Positions 43,215 through 51,616 of a DNA stretch of 64,000 bases are shown one piece after another. Location of the stretch: NCBI RefSeq assembly GCF_900220975.1, contig NZ_OBQD01000002.1, positions 62,001 to 126,000 of the forward strand, read 5' to 3'. Numbering within the stretch: the first letter of the stretch is position 1; each line of letters begins with the position of its first letter. A program made the position numbers and the translations under genes. The notes beneath the pieces were generated by a model. The model was not told the origin of the DNA. It saw only the letters and a program-made list of their open reading frames with translations, and did no database searches. The DNA is from Rhizobium subbaraonis. GTDB lineage: Bacteria > Pseudomonadota > Alphaproteobacteria > Rhizobiales > Rhizobiaceae.

Positions 43215-44389
43215 CGCCCCAGCGAATTCCAGCCGCGCGCGGCATCGCCGAAGCCGATGCACCCGTCATCGGTCACGGCAACGGTGTCCTCCAGCTTGAT
43301 GAAACCGAGATGCGGATGCTGCAGTGTCGTCTCGATGGACAGGACCATGCCGGCACGCAGCGGCCGATTGCGGTGGGCCGCCGGGTAGGGAATCGGGCCG
43401 TCATCGAGAAGGCGCGGTGCCTCGTGGGAAATCAGCCCCATGCCGTGCGCGACGAAACTCAGCTTTCCCTCGCATGGGCGCGACATGCGCCCGGCAACGG
43501 CCTCGAAGATCTCCGCGCCCATCGCACCCTGCCGGATCGGCCGGCGCGCAAGCTGTTGTATCTCCTCGATCGCGGCAAGCGCGTCTTCGAGCTCCGGCGA
43601 GGGTCGCCCCAATATGCCCATGCGGCAGAGATCGCCGATATAGCCACGATAATTTCCGCCGGAATCGAGCGACAGGATATCGCCCTCCCGGATCCGCTGG
43701 TCGGAGGGCGCGCGGTTCAGATCTTTGCCCGCCGTGATCAGGCAATATTCGAAGTTGAGTCCGCGCCGCACCTCCTCCTGCCGCAGGATTTCGACGACAT
43801 CGCGCTTGGCAAGTCCGGGCTCGATACGCGCAAACGTGGCCAGCATCGAATCGACGACCCCCTCGGAGGCAATCCTGAGACACTCCAGTTCCGCAGGCGA
43901 CTTGATCGCCCGCAATTCCTCCAGCACTTCGACGCAATCCGTAAGCCGCACGGCGGGCAAGCCGTCCTGCAGAGCCTTCATCGCATCCGCCGGGAGGAAC
44001 CCTGCCTCGACGCCGATGGACGATAGTCCGATCCCGGCGGAGGTGACGTATTCCATCGCATAACGCATCGCATCGACCGATCCGCGCGCGCGCAGATCGA
44101 GATGGCTGGGCCAGAGACTTCCGAGATCCCGTTCATAGGCCTCATTGGGATTGCCGACATAGCCGGTGAACTCAGGATGGCCGCGCCGATAGATAAAGAT
44201 GGGCAGGTAGCGGCTTAGACCCGTTGCATCCATGTAATCGAACATGAAGAAGCGGTAGCCGCCCAACAGGTGCTGCACATTGTGCTTGGATGTCACAAGG
44301 AGCAGATCGAGGCCCCGCTCCTCCATCAACCGATCGAGCAGGCCGGTATCAAACGGCGCGACACCGGAAGCACCATGTTCGGCTTTCAT
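43211..44389 (-). CDS. M24 family metallopeptidase-like hydrolase (Xaa-Pro aminopeptidase/creatinase fold)
   Basis: 392 residues: an N-terminal creatinase-like domain and a C-terminal pita-bread domain with the metal ligands in order, Asp (SLDSGG), Asp (IGDLCRMG), His (HGMGLISHE), Glu (SIETTL) and Glu (LEDTVAVT). M24 members include Xaa-Pro peptidases, creatinases and DMSP lyases (DddP), so peptide cleavage should not be assumed. ATG 44389 has GGAGGAGGA upstream. It lies alone on the minus strand between plus-strand catabolic genes. Confidence 0.83.
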   Translation of the reverse strand: MKAEHGASGVAPFDTGLLDRLMEERGLDLLLVTSKHNVQHLLGGYRFFMFDYMDATGLSRYLPIFIYRRGHPEFTGYVGNPNEAYERDLGSLWPSHLDLRARGSVDAMRYAMEYVTSAGIGLSSIGVEAGFLPADAMKALQDGLPAVRLTDCVEVLEELRAIKSPAELECLRIASEGVVDSMLATFARIEPGLAKRDVVEILRQEEVRRGLNFEYCLITAGKDLNRAPSDQRIREGDILSLDSGGNYRGYIGDLCRMGILGRPSPELEDALAAIEEIQQLARRPIRQGAMGAEIFEAVAGRMSRPCEGKLSFVAHGMGLISHEAPRLLDDGPIPYPAAHRNRPLRAGMVLSIETTLQHPHLGFIKLEDTVAVTDDGCIGFGDAARGWNSLGR

Positions 44390-44594
44390 TCCAAATCCTC
44401 CTCCTGCGCCATGCAAGCAGTCTCGGCACACTCACCACACGGTCACCGGCCGATTGGCCGCGCCCCTCCCGCCCGGATGCCGCAAGCGATTGTTGACATA
44501 CAGTACCTCAGCTTGCAAGTTGACGCTTCGTCGGAGGCAAGGGCGTGCGGCTGGAATGGGCGGCGACGCCCATGAAAAAGGGGAGGAGAAAGGA

Positions 44595-45593
44595 ATGCAG
44601 GCGCTCGTCTATCTCGGGAAAGAAAACATGGAGTACCGGGAGCTCGACGACCCTCGCCCTGGTCCGGGTGAAGCGGTGGTGCGCGTGGCAGCCTGCGGCA
44701 TCTGCGGTTCCGACATGCATGGTTATCACGGCTACGACCCGCGGCGCATACCGCCGATGATTATGGGGCACGAATTTGCCGGCGTGGTGGAAACCGGGCC
44801 GATGACGGGCAAGCGCGTCACGGTAAATCCGTTGCTGACCTGCGGCCGCTGCAACGCCTGTATCTCTGGTGCGCCGCAGCTTTGCGAGGAACAGCGCAAT
44901 ATAGGACTGCCTCCGCATGCGGGGGCTTTCGCCGACAAGGTGGTGGTCCGCGAAGCCAATCTGGTGCCGATCCCCGATGAGATGGATTTCGTTACCGCCG
45001 CACTCAGCGAACCGGTCGCGGTCGCCTACCACGCCGTCCGGATCGCAACTCGCCTGTCAGACCGCCCTCTTTCTGCTCGGCGCATCGCGGTTCTGGGTGG
45101 CGGCGCCATCGGGTTGGCCACGGCCCTTGTGGCCTTGTCCCAGGGAGCGCGGCAAGTTTTTCTGGGCGAGACGAACGCGAACAGACGAGCGACCGCACGC
45201 TCTGCAAATGGCGATATCGTCGCCTACGAGCCCGGCGGCGCGGACGAACCTGCCATCGCCAGCGTGGACCTTGTCTTTGACGCCGTAGGCGCGCAGGCCA
45301 CGCGGGAGGCCGCCTTTCGCATGACGCGGCGCGGCGGCACCATCGTACATCTCGGCCTTTTGCCGGGTGGCGACGGCGTCGACGTTCGCCGCCTGACGCT
45401 CGCAGAAATCGCCTTCGTCGGATCCTACTGTTATTCCACGATCGATTTCCGCGAGACCGTGGCCCTGCTCGCATCCGGAGGTCTGGGCCCGTTGAACTGG
45501 GTCGAGACAAGGAAAATGTCCGATGGCGCAGCAGCGTTCGCCGCTCTCGATCGGGGGCTCGCAGATGCGGCAAAGCTCGTCCTGGTCAATTGA
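44595..45593 (+). CDS. zinc-dependent medium-chain alcohol/polyol dehydrogenase
   Basis: 332 residues. Catalytic zinc ligands Cys37 (CGICGSD), His59 and Glu60 (GHE); the structural zinc loop has four cysteines in TCGRCNACISGAPQLC; NAD binding is shown by VLGGGAIGLA. Family members oxidise sorbitol, galactitol, threonine or cyclic alcohols. An AGGA site immediately precedes ATG 44595, with GGGAGG upstream. The GntR gene follows 81 bp on. It adds another alcohol-oxidising step to the catabolic island. Confidence 0.9.
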   Translation: MQALVYLGKENMEYRELDDPRPGPGEAVVRVAACGICGSDMHGYHGYDPRRIPPMIMGHEFAGVVETGPMTGKRVTVNPLLTCGRCNACISGAPQLCEEQRNIGLPPHAGAFADKVVVREANLVPIPDEMDFVTAALSEPVAVAYHAVRIATRLSDRPLSARRIAVLGGGAIGLATALVALSQGARQVFLGETNANRRATARSANGDIVAYEPGGADEPAIASVDLVFDAVGAQATREAAFRMTRRGGTIVHLGLLPGGDGVDVRRLTLAEIAFVGSYCYSTIDFRETVALLASGGLGPLNWVETRKMSDGAAAFAALDRGLADAAKLVLVN

Positions 45594-45674
45594 CCTGCAC
45601 CGTAAACAGGTCCTCCCCCTTATCGCTGCAAAGGAATGTCTGTAACGATTGGCCGTCCCAGCCGGTCATAGGAA

Positions 45675-46409
45675 ATGACGCGTCCCATGAACGAACATGA
45701 GAGCCTGAAAGCCGACAGGAACATCAATCCGATGAAAATAAGTCCCATCAGGCCGCAGTCCCTTGCGGAAATTGTCGCCGATCGCTTGAAGGCCGCAATT
45801 CTTCGCCGGGAACTGGCGCTGGGCGAGGCGCTTTCGGAGGAAAAGATCGCGGCCGCCATGGAAGTCAGCCGCACGCCCGTGCGCGAAGCATTGACCATGC
45901 TGCAATTGCAGGGGCTCATCACCATCCTGCCGCGCCGAGGCAGCTTTGTCTTCAAGCCGGATCAGGCGACCTTGCATTCGCTGGTCGAGTATCGCCTCCA
46001 GCTCGAACTGCTGGCTGCGGACTGGGCGACGCAGCGGGCGCCGGAAGCCCTGCATTCGGCGCTTCGACAGGCGCTGGCGCTCATGGAAAAGGCGCGCGAC
46101 GAAGACGATTCATTTGCCTATGCCACGGCGGACACGCAGTTCCATGAGGCATTCATCGCCCATTGCGGCAATCCGCTGGTCATTGAAGCCTACGGGATCG
46201 CCGCCGGCCGGCTGGCGGCGATCCGATCGCATCTTGCCGAACAACTGGGCCTGCACCGGCAAAAGACCCTGCAAGAACACCACCAGATCGCCCGCGCCGT
46301 TGAGGCAAGAGATGCCGATCAGCTGCGCCTTCTCCTGAAGCAGCATATAGAGGCGATGGAGCCCAACTACGCCAATGCGTTGGCCCTGTTGGACATGCGA
46401 TCCGGCTGA
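45675..46409 (+). CDS. GntR family regulator, FCD type
   Basis: 244 residues. Winged helix with SLAEIVADRLKAAILRREL and VSRTPVREALTMLQLQGLI, then an FCD effector domain (DTQFHEAFIAHCGNPLV, HHQIARAVEARD). It is clearly related to the 42467 regulator, suggesting duplicated regulation of two halves of the pathway. ATG 45675 is the earliest start; a later ATG (45690) is possible. A strong hairpin follows immediately. Confidence 0.88.
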   Translation: MTRPMNEHESLKADRNINPMKISPIRPQSLAEIVADRLKAAILRRELALGEALSEEKIAAAMEVSRTPVREALTMLQLQGLITILPRRGSFVFKPDQATLHSLVEYRLQLELLAADWATQRAPEALHSALRQALALMEKARDEDDSFAYATADTQFHEAFIAHCGNPLVIEAYGIAAGRLAAIRSHLAEQLGLHRQKTLQEHHQIARAVEARDADQLRLLLKQHIEAMEPNYANALALLDMRSG

Positions 46410-46439
46410 CGCCCGGCCGGCACCGGCCGGCCGGGCGTC
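46408..46439 (+). terminator. strong GC-rich hairpin after the GntR gene
   Basis: Perfect 13-bp stem (46408-46420 with 46427-46439) and a 6-base loop; the left arm begins inside the TGA stop codon of the GntR gene. It is the most stable stem noticed in the window. The lack of a T-run means factor-independent termination is not certain, but it should mark the transcript end. Confidence 0.65.
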
Positions 46440-46543
46440 GCTCAGCGACTGCGACAAGCGAAATATCTCGACTTGACGTTTCTATGCCACCCTGATGCAC
46501 ATATGCAGCCAGCGCACTGCAATCGAACACAAGGAACGAAAAC

Positions 46544-47599
46544 ATGGAATACCGCCTCCTCGGTCGTTCGGGCCTGAAGGTCTCGACCATCACGATGGGA
46601 ACCATGACCTTTGGTGGCAAGGGTTGGGCAAAGACGGTTGGCGACCTCGGCGTCTCCGACGCCCGGCGACTGGTCGACATGTGCCTCGATGCAGGCGTCA
46701 ATTTCATCGACACGGCGGATGTCTACTCCGAAGGCGCCTGCGAGGAAGTGTTGGGGGAAATCATCGGCGGTCCGCGCCGCAATGGCCTGCTCATCGCCAC
46801 CAAGGCGCGCTTTGCGATGTCGCCGGATCCCAACGATGTCGGTTCCTCGCGCTACCATCTCATCCGTGCCTGCGAGGCAAGCCTGCGGCGATTGAAGACC
46901 GACGTCATCGACCTCTACCAGTTGCACGAATGGGACGGCGTCACCCCGCTTGAAGAAACGATGGAGGCACTGGATCAACTCGTCCGCCAGGGCAAGGTGC
47001 GTTATGTCGGCTGCTCCAACTTCTCCGGCTGGCACATCATGAAGGCGCTGGGGGTGAGCGACAGAGACCGGCGATCGCGCTTCGTAAGCCAGCAGATCCA
47101 TTACACGCTCGAAGCGCGCGAAGCAGAATACGAGCTCCTTCCGATCTCCGTCGATCAGGGCCTCGGCGTCCTTGTCTGGAGCCCGATCGCCGGCGGCCTG
47201 CTCTCGGGCAAGCACCGCCGAAACCAGTCCGCGCCGGAAGGGACACGGCAGTTCGCCGGGTGGACGGAGCCGCCGATCCGGGACGAGGACCGCCTGTGGA
47301 ACATCGTCGACACGCTGGTGGCAATCGGCAACGAGCGCAACGTCTCCGCGGCCCGCGTCGCACTATCTTGGCTGTTGGGCCGGCCGGGTGTCACCTCGGT
47401 CATCATCGGCGGGCGCACGCCCGAGCAGTTCAGCGACAATCTGGCAGCAGCCGAGCTGACCCTGTCGGATGAGGAGCGTGGTCGGCTTGATGCCGTCAGC
47501 GCGCCGCCCGTCCTGTACCCCTACTGGCACCAGCTCAATACCGCCAGCGACCGGTTGGGCGAGGCGGATCGGGTCCTCCTCGGTCCACACCTCAAGTAG
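46544..47599 (+). CDS. aldo/keto reductase
   Basis: 351 residues of the larger AKR group (YajO/AKR11-13 like). Catalytic residues: Asp56 and Tyr61 (FIDTADVYSEG), Lys in IATKARF, His in YQLHEWD; the NADP-binding end is TSVIIGGRTPEQF. It probably handles aldehyde or ketone intermediates of the catabolic island. A TTGACG near 46473 may be its -35. The gene ends in an 8-bp overlap with the convergent FUSC-like gene. Confidence 0.88.
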   Translation: MEYRLLGRSGLKVSTITMGTMTFGGKGWAKTVGDLGVSDARRLVDMCLDAGVNFIDTADVYSEGACEEVLGEIIGGPRRNGLLIATKARFAMSPDPNDVGSSRYHLIRACEASLRRLKTDVIDLYQLHEWDGVTPLEETMEALDQLVRQGKVRYVGCSNFSGWHIMKALGVSDRDRRSRFVSQQIHYTLEAREAEYELLPISVDQGLGVLVWSPIAGGLLSGKHRRNQSAPEGTRQFAGWTEPPIRDEDRLWNIVDTLVAIGNERNVSAARVALSWLLGRPGVTSVIIGGRTPEQFSDNLAAAELTLSDEERGRLDAVSAPPVLYPYWHQLNTASDRLGEADRVLLGPHLK

Positions 47600-48767
47600 A
47601 AGTGGGGGCTCTCGCGACGGAGTTCCTTGAAGCACGGGCGGCGTGATGCTCGGCAAGATACCGTCTGTCATCAAGCGTCGAGCATAGGATGGCGAGCACG
47701 ACGCCGATAGCGGCGCCGAGGAGGGTGTCCAGCACGCGCTCGGGCACCATCCCCGGGCCTGCAGCGTGCGGTGCCGCCAGTTGGCTCATGAGCAAGGCCA
47801 TCGGAGTGACGAAGATCTGGCCCAGCGCATAGTTGAAACCGATGACGATTTCGGTTGCGAATTGCAGGGCAGCAAGTAACGCGACGATCGTCCAGACAGA
47901 CGGCTGCTGGACCAGAACCATCCATACGACGACGGCACCGATGATCGTGCCGGCCGTCCGTTGCAACGCGCGGTTCATGCTGATGTGCAGATGGGTTCCC
48001 TGGATGACGGCAACTGCCCCGATGGCTGCCCAAGCGGGATGAGCCGCACCCAGCGCATGCGCCGAAAGGGCTGCGACCGCTGCCCCGAGAGCAACACGGA
48101 TGGCCGCGATGACCCGGTGAGCGACCGGCCGGCGCGGCTCGCCAACAAGGGAATTGCCCTCCTCCGGAAGCTTGCGCAGGGCTTCCGTCAATGCGCAGAC
48201 GGCAAAGGCAATGAGGGCGACCGACGCAGTTGCAATCGCACGCTCGACGACAGCCGAGCCGGAAGCCACCGGCCCCATCGACGCGCCGGCAGCGAACACA
48301 AAGATGAGCGGGCCCGGCGGGCCGAACTGCCCGGACACACAGACGAAGGAAAACAGGCCGGAGCAAACGGCAAGCACCAGCAACTGGATGGCGGGAGATG
48401 CGCCGAGCCAGGTCGCCAGCGACATGACGACGACCGCGAAGGTCTGCCAGAACGCACAAAGAATAAGGACCCTGCCCCGGCTCGCGCGCGGCGCGAACCG
48501 ACCGAACAGCGCGACGAGCGCTCCGAGCGAAGCAAAGCCGATCAGATGCGGCCAGGGCGAGAGAAGGACGATCGGCAGTGCGAGCGCCGCGGTCGCCGCC
48601 GCCTGGAAACCGGCCAGCGCTGCATTGCGCAGGGAAGGCTGCTGTGCCAGCCTCATGCTCTCGCGGACCTGATGCGTGTGGAGAACGTGCCGCGCTGCAT
48701 CTACCCGGCGAGCCCTAGACACAGCAGATGACTCAGCTTCGGTGGCCAAAGATATTCTGGTGTTCAT
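47592..48767 (-). CDS. FUSC-like inner-membrane protein, putative aromatic acid/fusaric acid exporter
   Basis: 391 residues. Two blocks of membrane helices (about residues 48-200 and 235-360) are separated by a short soluble part; the second block with HPAWAAIGAVAVIQGTHLHISMNRALQRTAGTIIGA is the conserved FUSC_2 motif, also seen in AaeB-type efflux proteins. It may export aromatic acids or toxins. It is coupled to the upstream marR gene (ATGA), which fits induction by its own substrates. No HlyD-type partner is adjacent, so a stand-alone role is likely. Confidence 0.82.
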   Translation of the reverse strand: MNTRISLATEAESSAVSRARRVDAARHVLHTHQVRESMRLAQQPSLRNAALAGFQAAATAALALPIVLLSPWPHLIGFASLGALVALFGRFAPRASRGRVLILCAFWQTFAVVVMSLATWLGASPAIQLLVLAVCSGLFSFVCVSGQFGPPGPLIFVFAAGASMGPVASGSAVVERAIATASVALIAFAVCALTEALRKLPEEGNSLVGEPRRPVAHRVIAAIRVALGAAVAALSAHALGAAHPAWAAIGAVAVIQGTHLHISMNRALQRTAGTIIGAVVVWMVLVQQPSVWTIVALLAALQFATEIVIGFNYALGQIFVTPMALLMSQLAAPHAAGPGMVPERVLDTLLGAAIGVVLAILCSTLDDRRYLAEHHAARASRNSVARAPTST

Positions 48768-49237
48768 TCGGAAGCTTCTCTTCGGCGCCGCGTCTGTATG
48801 TCGGACAGCCGTTGTTCGATCTTGTCGAAGTGCTGGAGCATTTCGGCGATCTCGCTGTCGGAGATATCCGCCAGCATCTCCTCCTCGCCTTTGGCCAGCT
48901 CCCGCCGGATTTCGGCAACCCGTTCCTCGCCCTTCGCCGTGAGATAGATCAGCCGCGCACGACTGTCGTTATCATCGATGCGACGCTCGGCCAGTTCCTG
49001 CCTGCAGAGGATATCGAGCAGGCGCACGAGGCTGGAACCGTCAATTCCGACAAGCGCTGCCAGTTCCTTCTGCGAAACGCCGCCGCCGGTTTCCTGCAGG
49101 TGGATCAGAGGCGCCCAAGTGGCGTCCGAAAGACCCGATTCGGCAAGGCGTACATCAAGGGCCCGCCGCCAGCGGCGGGCAAGCAGTGAGAACCGTATCC
49201 CGAAGCGGGACCGCAGAGAGGGGTCATCTTTGATCAT
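48764..49237 (-). CDS. MarR family transcriptional regulator
   Basis: 157 residues. Winged helix with VSQKELAALVGIDGSSLVRLLDILCRQELAERR and the basic wing DDNDSRARLIYLTAKG, typical of MarR proteins that respond to phenolic acids. It controls the FUSC-like gene with which it shares a transcript. ATG 49237 is preferred; a TTG at 49255 would fall in the operator palindrome. No ribosome binding site is seen in the 15 bases between palindrome and ATG, so the message may be nearly leaderless. Confidence 0.88.
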   Translation of the reverse strand: MIKDDPSLRSRFGIRFSLLARRWRRALDVRLAESGLSDATWAPLIHLQETGGGVSQKELAALVGIDGSSLVRLLDILCRQELAERRIDDNDSRARLIYLTAKGEERVAEIRRELAKGEEEMLADISDSEIAEMLQHFDKIEQRLSDIQTRRRREASE

Positions 49238-49252
49238 GAAAGCAGTGAAGCA

Positions 49253-49286
49253 CAATTTAGTTTGATTTGCAATTCAAACTAAATTG
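49253..49286. promoter_or_regulatory. 34-bp near-perfect palindrome, MarR operator
   Basis: Arms CAATTTAGTTTGA (49253-49265) and TCAAACTAAATTG (49274-49286) are exact inverted repeats, and the centre is also symmetric apart from one base pair, giving 16 of 17 matching pairs. It lies immediately upstream of marR and 196 bp before the small membrane gene on the other strand. Its AT-richness suggests it contains promoter elements. Confidence 0.85.
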
Positions 49287-49481
49287 CCGGCGGAGACTTT
49301 CGCGGCTACCGCTCTCGCGATCTTCGCAGCTATCGCCCCTGACATTTGCTTTGTGCTATCGGAGGACGAACAATGGACCGCCAGACCGTTCCGGCCGACG
49401 ACGGTTGAGCGAGGCTGCCACTCCGGCAATTCTTGCCGGCGACGGCATGCCGCGGGGAACGCAGAGATCAGGGGAACGACC

Positions 49482-49751
49482 ATGCATATGTTGCTTGTCA
49501 TCATCGGGGGCGCCGCAATGCTCTGCGTCTTCGCTCTATTCGGAAAGCTCTGGGGCGGCGACGCCGTCGGAGCGGCAACCGCGGCGAAGATCTTCGTACC
49601 CGCATGGCTGGCCGTGTCCTTAACCAACATGTGGGTGGGCGTGACGAAAGCCGGATACACGGTCGCTCAGGAGTTGCCGATCCTGCTCGTGGTCTTCGCG
49701 GTTCCGGCAGCGCTTGCGGCGGCGCTGGCTTGGCAGCTGGAAAAGAACTGA
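49482..49751 (+). CDS. small three-helix membrane protein upstream of the K+/H+ antiporter
   Basis: 89 residues. Three hydrophobic segments (about 3-21, 36-54, 68-86) with charged loops; ends LEKN. No domain recognised. It begins at ATG 49482 after AGGGGAAC; a second ATG follows two codons later. The gene ends 3 bp before the kefB-like start, so the two are coupled. Small membrane proteins of this kind next to CPA2 antiporters may be ancillary subunits; that is inference. Confidence 0.75.
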   Translation: MHMLLVIIGGAAMLCVFALFGKLWGGDAVGAATAAKIFVPAWLAVSLTNMWVGVTKAGYTVAQELPILLVVFAVPAALAAALAWQLEKN

Positions 49752-49754
49752 TCC

Positions 49755-51557
49755 ATGGCGACGGAACCCCTTGCTCATGCCGCCGAAGCGGCCTCCCATC
49801 ACGGCTTTGCTCTCGCACCCATCGTCATCCTGCTGGGGGCGGCCGTCATCGCTGTCCCGCTGTTCAAGCGCCTGGGGCTCGGCTCCGTGCTCGGCTATCT
49901 CGCCGCCGGACTGGTCATCGGTCCGTTCGGCATAGGGCTGTTTTCCGATCCACAATCGATCCTGCACGTCGCGGAACTCGGCGTCGTGATGTTTCTGTTT
50001 GTCATCGGCCTTGAGATGCAGCCATCGCGGCTGTGGTCGATGCGCGGAGAAATCTTCGGCCTTGGCCTCGCCCAGGTTGCCCTCTGCATCGGCTTGCTCA
50101 CCTGCGTCGGCCTGGCACTTGGCTATCCGGTGGCACAGAGTTTCGTCGCGGGCACCGGTTTCGTGCTGACCTCGACCGCCATCGTCATGCAGATGCTCGA
50201 GGAGCGCCGGGCGATGGGCCTGCCCAAGGGACGCAGGATCGTAGCGATCCTGTTGCTGGAGGATCTCGCTATCGTGCCGCTGCTGGCGCTGGTCGCGTTC
50301 CTTGCACCCGGAGGGGCAGACGCCACGCTCGCCGACCGGATGACCGGCGTCGCGATCGGCCTTGCTTCCATCATCGGCCTGGTCCTTGCCGGGCGCTATC
50401 TTCTCGATCCGCTGTTTCGTCTTCTCGGCAAGGCGAAGGCGCGCGAGGTGATGACGGCAGCCGCGCTGTTCGTCGTGCTCGGCGCGGCGCTGGCCATGCA
50501 ACTCGGCGGCCTCTCGATGGCGATGGGCGCCTTTCTGGCCGGCGTGCTTCTGTCGGAATCCTCGTTCCGGCATCAACTCGAGGCCGACGTGGAGCCCTTC
50601 CGCGGCATCCTGCTGGGCCTCTTCTTCCTGGGTGTCGGGATGTCGCTCGACCTCGCGACCATCGCCGCCAACTGGCACCTGATCGCCATTGCCGTCGTGG
50701 CCTACATGGCATTGAAGATATTCGGCATCTATACGGTTGCCCGCCTCTTCAGAGCCGGCAGGCGGGAGGCGATCGAGCGTGCGGTGCTGATGGCCCAGGG
50801 GGGCGAGTTCGCCTTCGTGCTCTATGCCGCCGCCACCGCGGTGGGGATCATCGACAGGCAGGCCAACGCCATGCTGACCGCGACGATCATCGTCTCCATG
50901 GCGCTTACCCCCATCATGATGATCCTGCATGATCGCCTCGTCCCTAAAACCCGACCGTCGATGGAGGGGGTCGAAACCGCCGACGGCCTCTCGGCAAGCG
51001 TGCTTCTGATCGGCTTCGGCCGTTTTGGCCAGATCGTCAGCCAGCCGCTTCTCTCCAACGGCTGCTCGATCTCGATCATCGAAACGGACACGGACGCGAT
51101 CCGCAATGCGCGCGACTTCGGCTTCAAGGTCCACTACGGCGACGGCTCCCGCCTCGACATCCTCCACGCGGCCGGAGCGCATGACGCACGCATGGTCATC
51201 ATCGCCGTCAATGATCGGGCGCTGAGCCTGAAGATCGCCGAACTTCTTCGTTCAGAATTTCCCATGGTTCCGGTGCTCGCGCGGTCCTTTGACCGCGAGC
51301 ACGCCATGGAACTCATCCAGGCCGGCGTGGAATGGCAGATCCGCGAAACCTTCGAATCCGCCCTGGCGCTGGGAGAGAAGGCGCTTGCGGTGATGGATGT
51401 CGACGACGCGGAGCGGCAGCGCGTTATGGAGGACGTTCGCCGCCGCGACAGCGAACGCCTCGCCATCGAAACAGCCGAGGGCATCTATGCCGGGCGCGAC
51501 CTGATCCACGGAAACGCCCCACAGAAGAAGGTGCCGGCAGGCCCCGGGAGCGCGTAG
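49755..51557 (+). CDS. KefB/KefC-type K+/H+ antiporter (CPA2) with RCK domain
   Basis: 600 residues, usual length. About 12 membrane segments with the conserved starts (LGLGSVLGYLAAGLVIGPFG, LGVVMFLFVIGLEM) form the Na+/H+ exchanger domain; from about residue 410 a TrkA-N/RCK domain has the NAD-binding motif LIGFGRFGQIV. KefB/C export potassium in exchange for protons during electrophile stress. No glutathione-dependent KefF/KefG ancillary protein is seen, but a small membrane protein precedes it. Confidence 0.93.
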   Translation: MATEPLAHAAEAASHHGFALAPIVILLGAAVIAVPLFKRLGLGSVLGYLAAGLVIGPFGIGLFSDPQSILHVAELGVVMFLFVIGLEMQPSRLWSMRGEIFGLGLAQVALCIGLLTCVGLALGYPVAQSFVAGTGFVLTSTAIVMQMLEERRAMGLPKGRRIVAILLLEDLAIVPLLALVAFLAPGGADATLADRMTGVAIGLASIIGLVLAGRYLLDPLFRLLGKAKAREVMTAAALFVVLGAALAMQLGGLSMAMGAFLAGVLLSESSFRHQLEADVEPFRGILLGLFFLGVGMSLDLATIAANWHLIAIAVVAYMALKIFGIYTVARLFRAGRREAIERAVLMAQGGEFAFVLYAAATAVGIIDRQANAMLTATIIVSMALTPIMMILHDRLVPKTRPSMEGVETADGLSASVLLIGFGRFGQIVSQPLLSNGCSISIIETDTDAIRNARDFGFKVHYGDGSRLDILHAAGAHDARMVIIAVNDRALSLKIAELLRSEFPMVPVLARSFDREHAMELIQAGVEWQIRETFESALALGEKALAVMDVDDAERQRVMEDVRRRDSERLAIETAEGIYAGRDLIHGNAPQKKVPAGPGSA

Positions 51558-51616
51558 TCCCGGCGCGGCGATTTCCAGCGGATGATCTGAGGGGAACCAG
51601 CGGCTCCCCTTCAATG

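Noticed and set aside
49620-51182. 520-codon minus-strand frame opposite the antiporter gene
   Set aside because: His/Arg/Asp-rich antisense shadow of a clear membrane protein gene.
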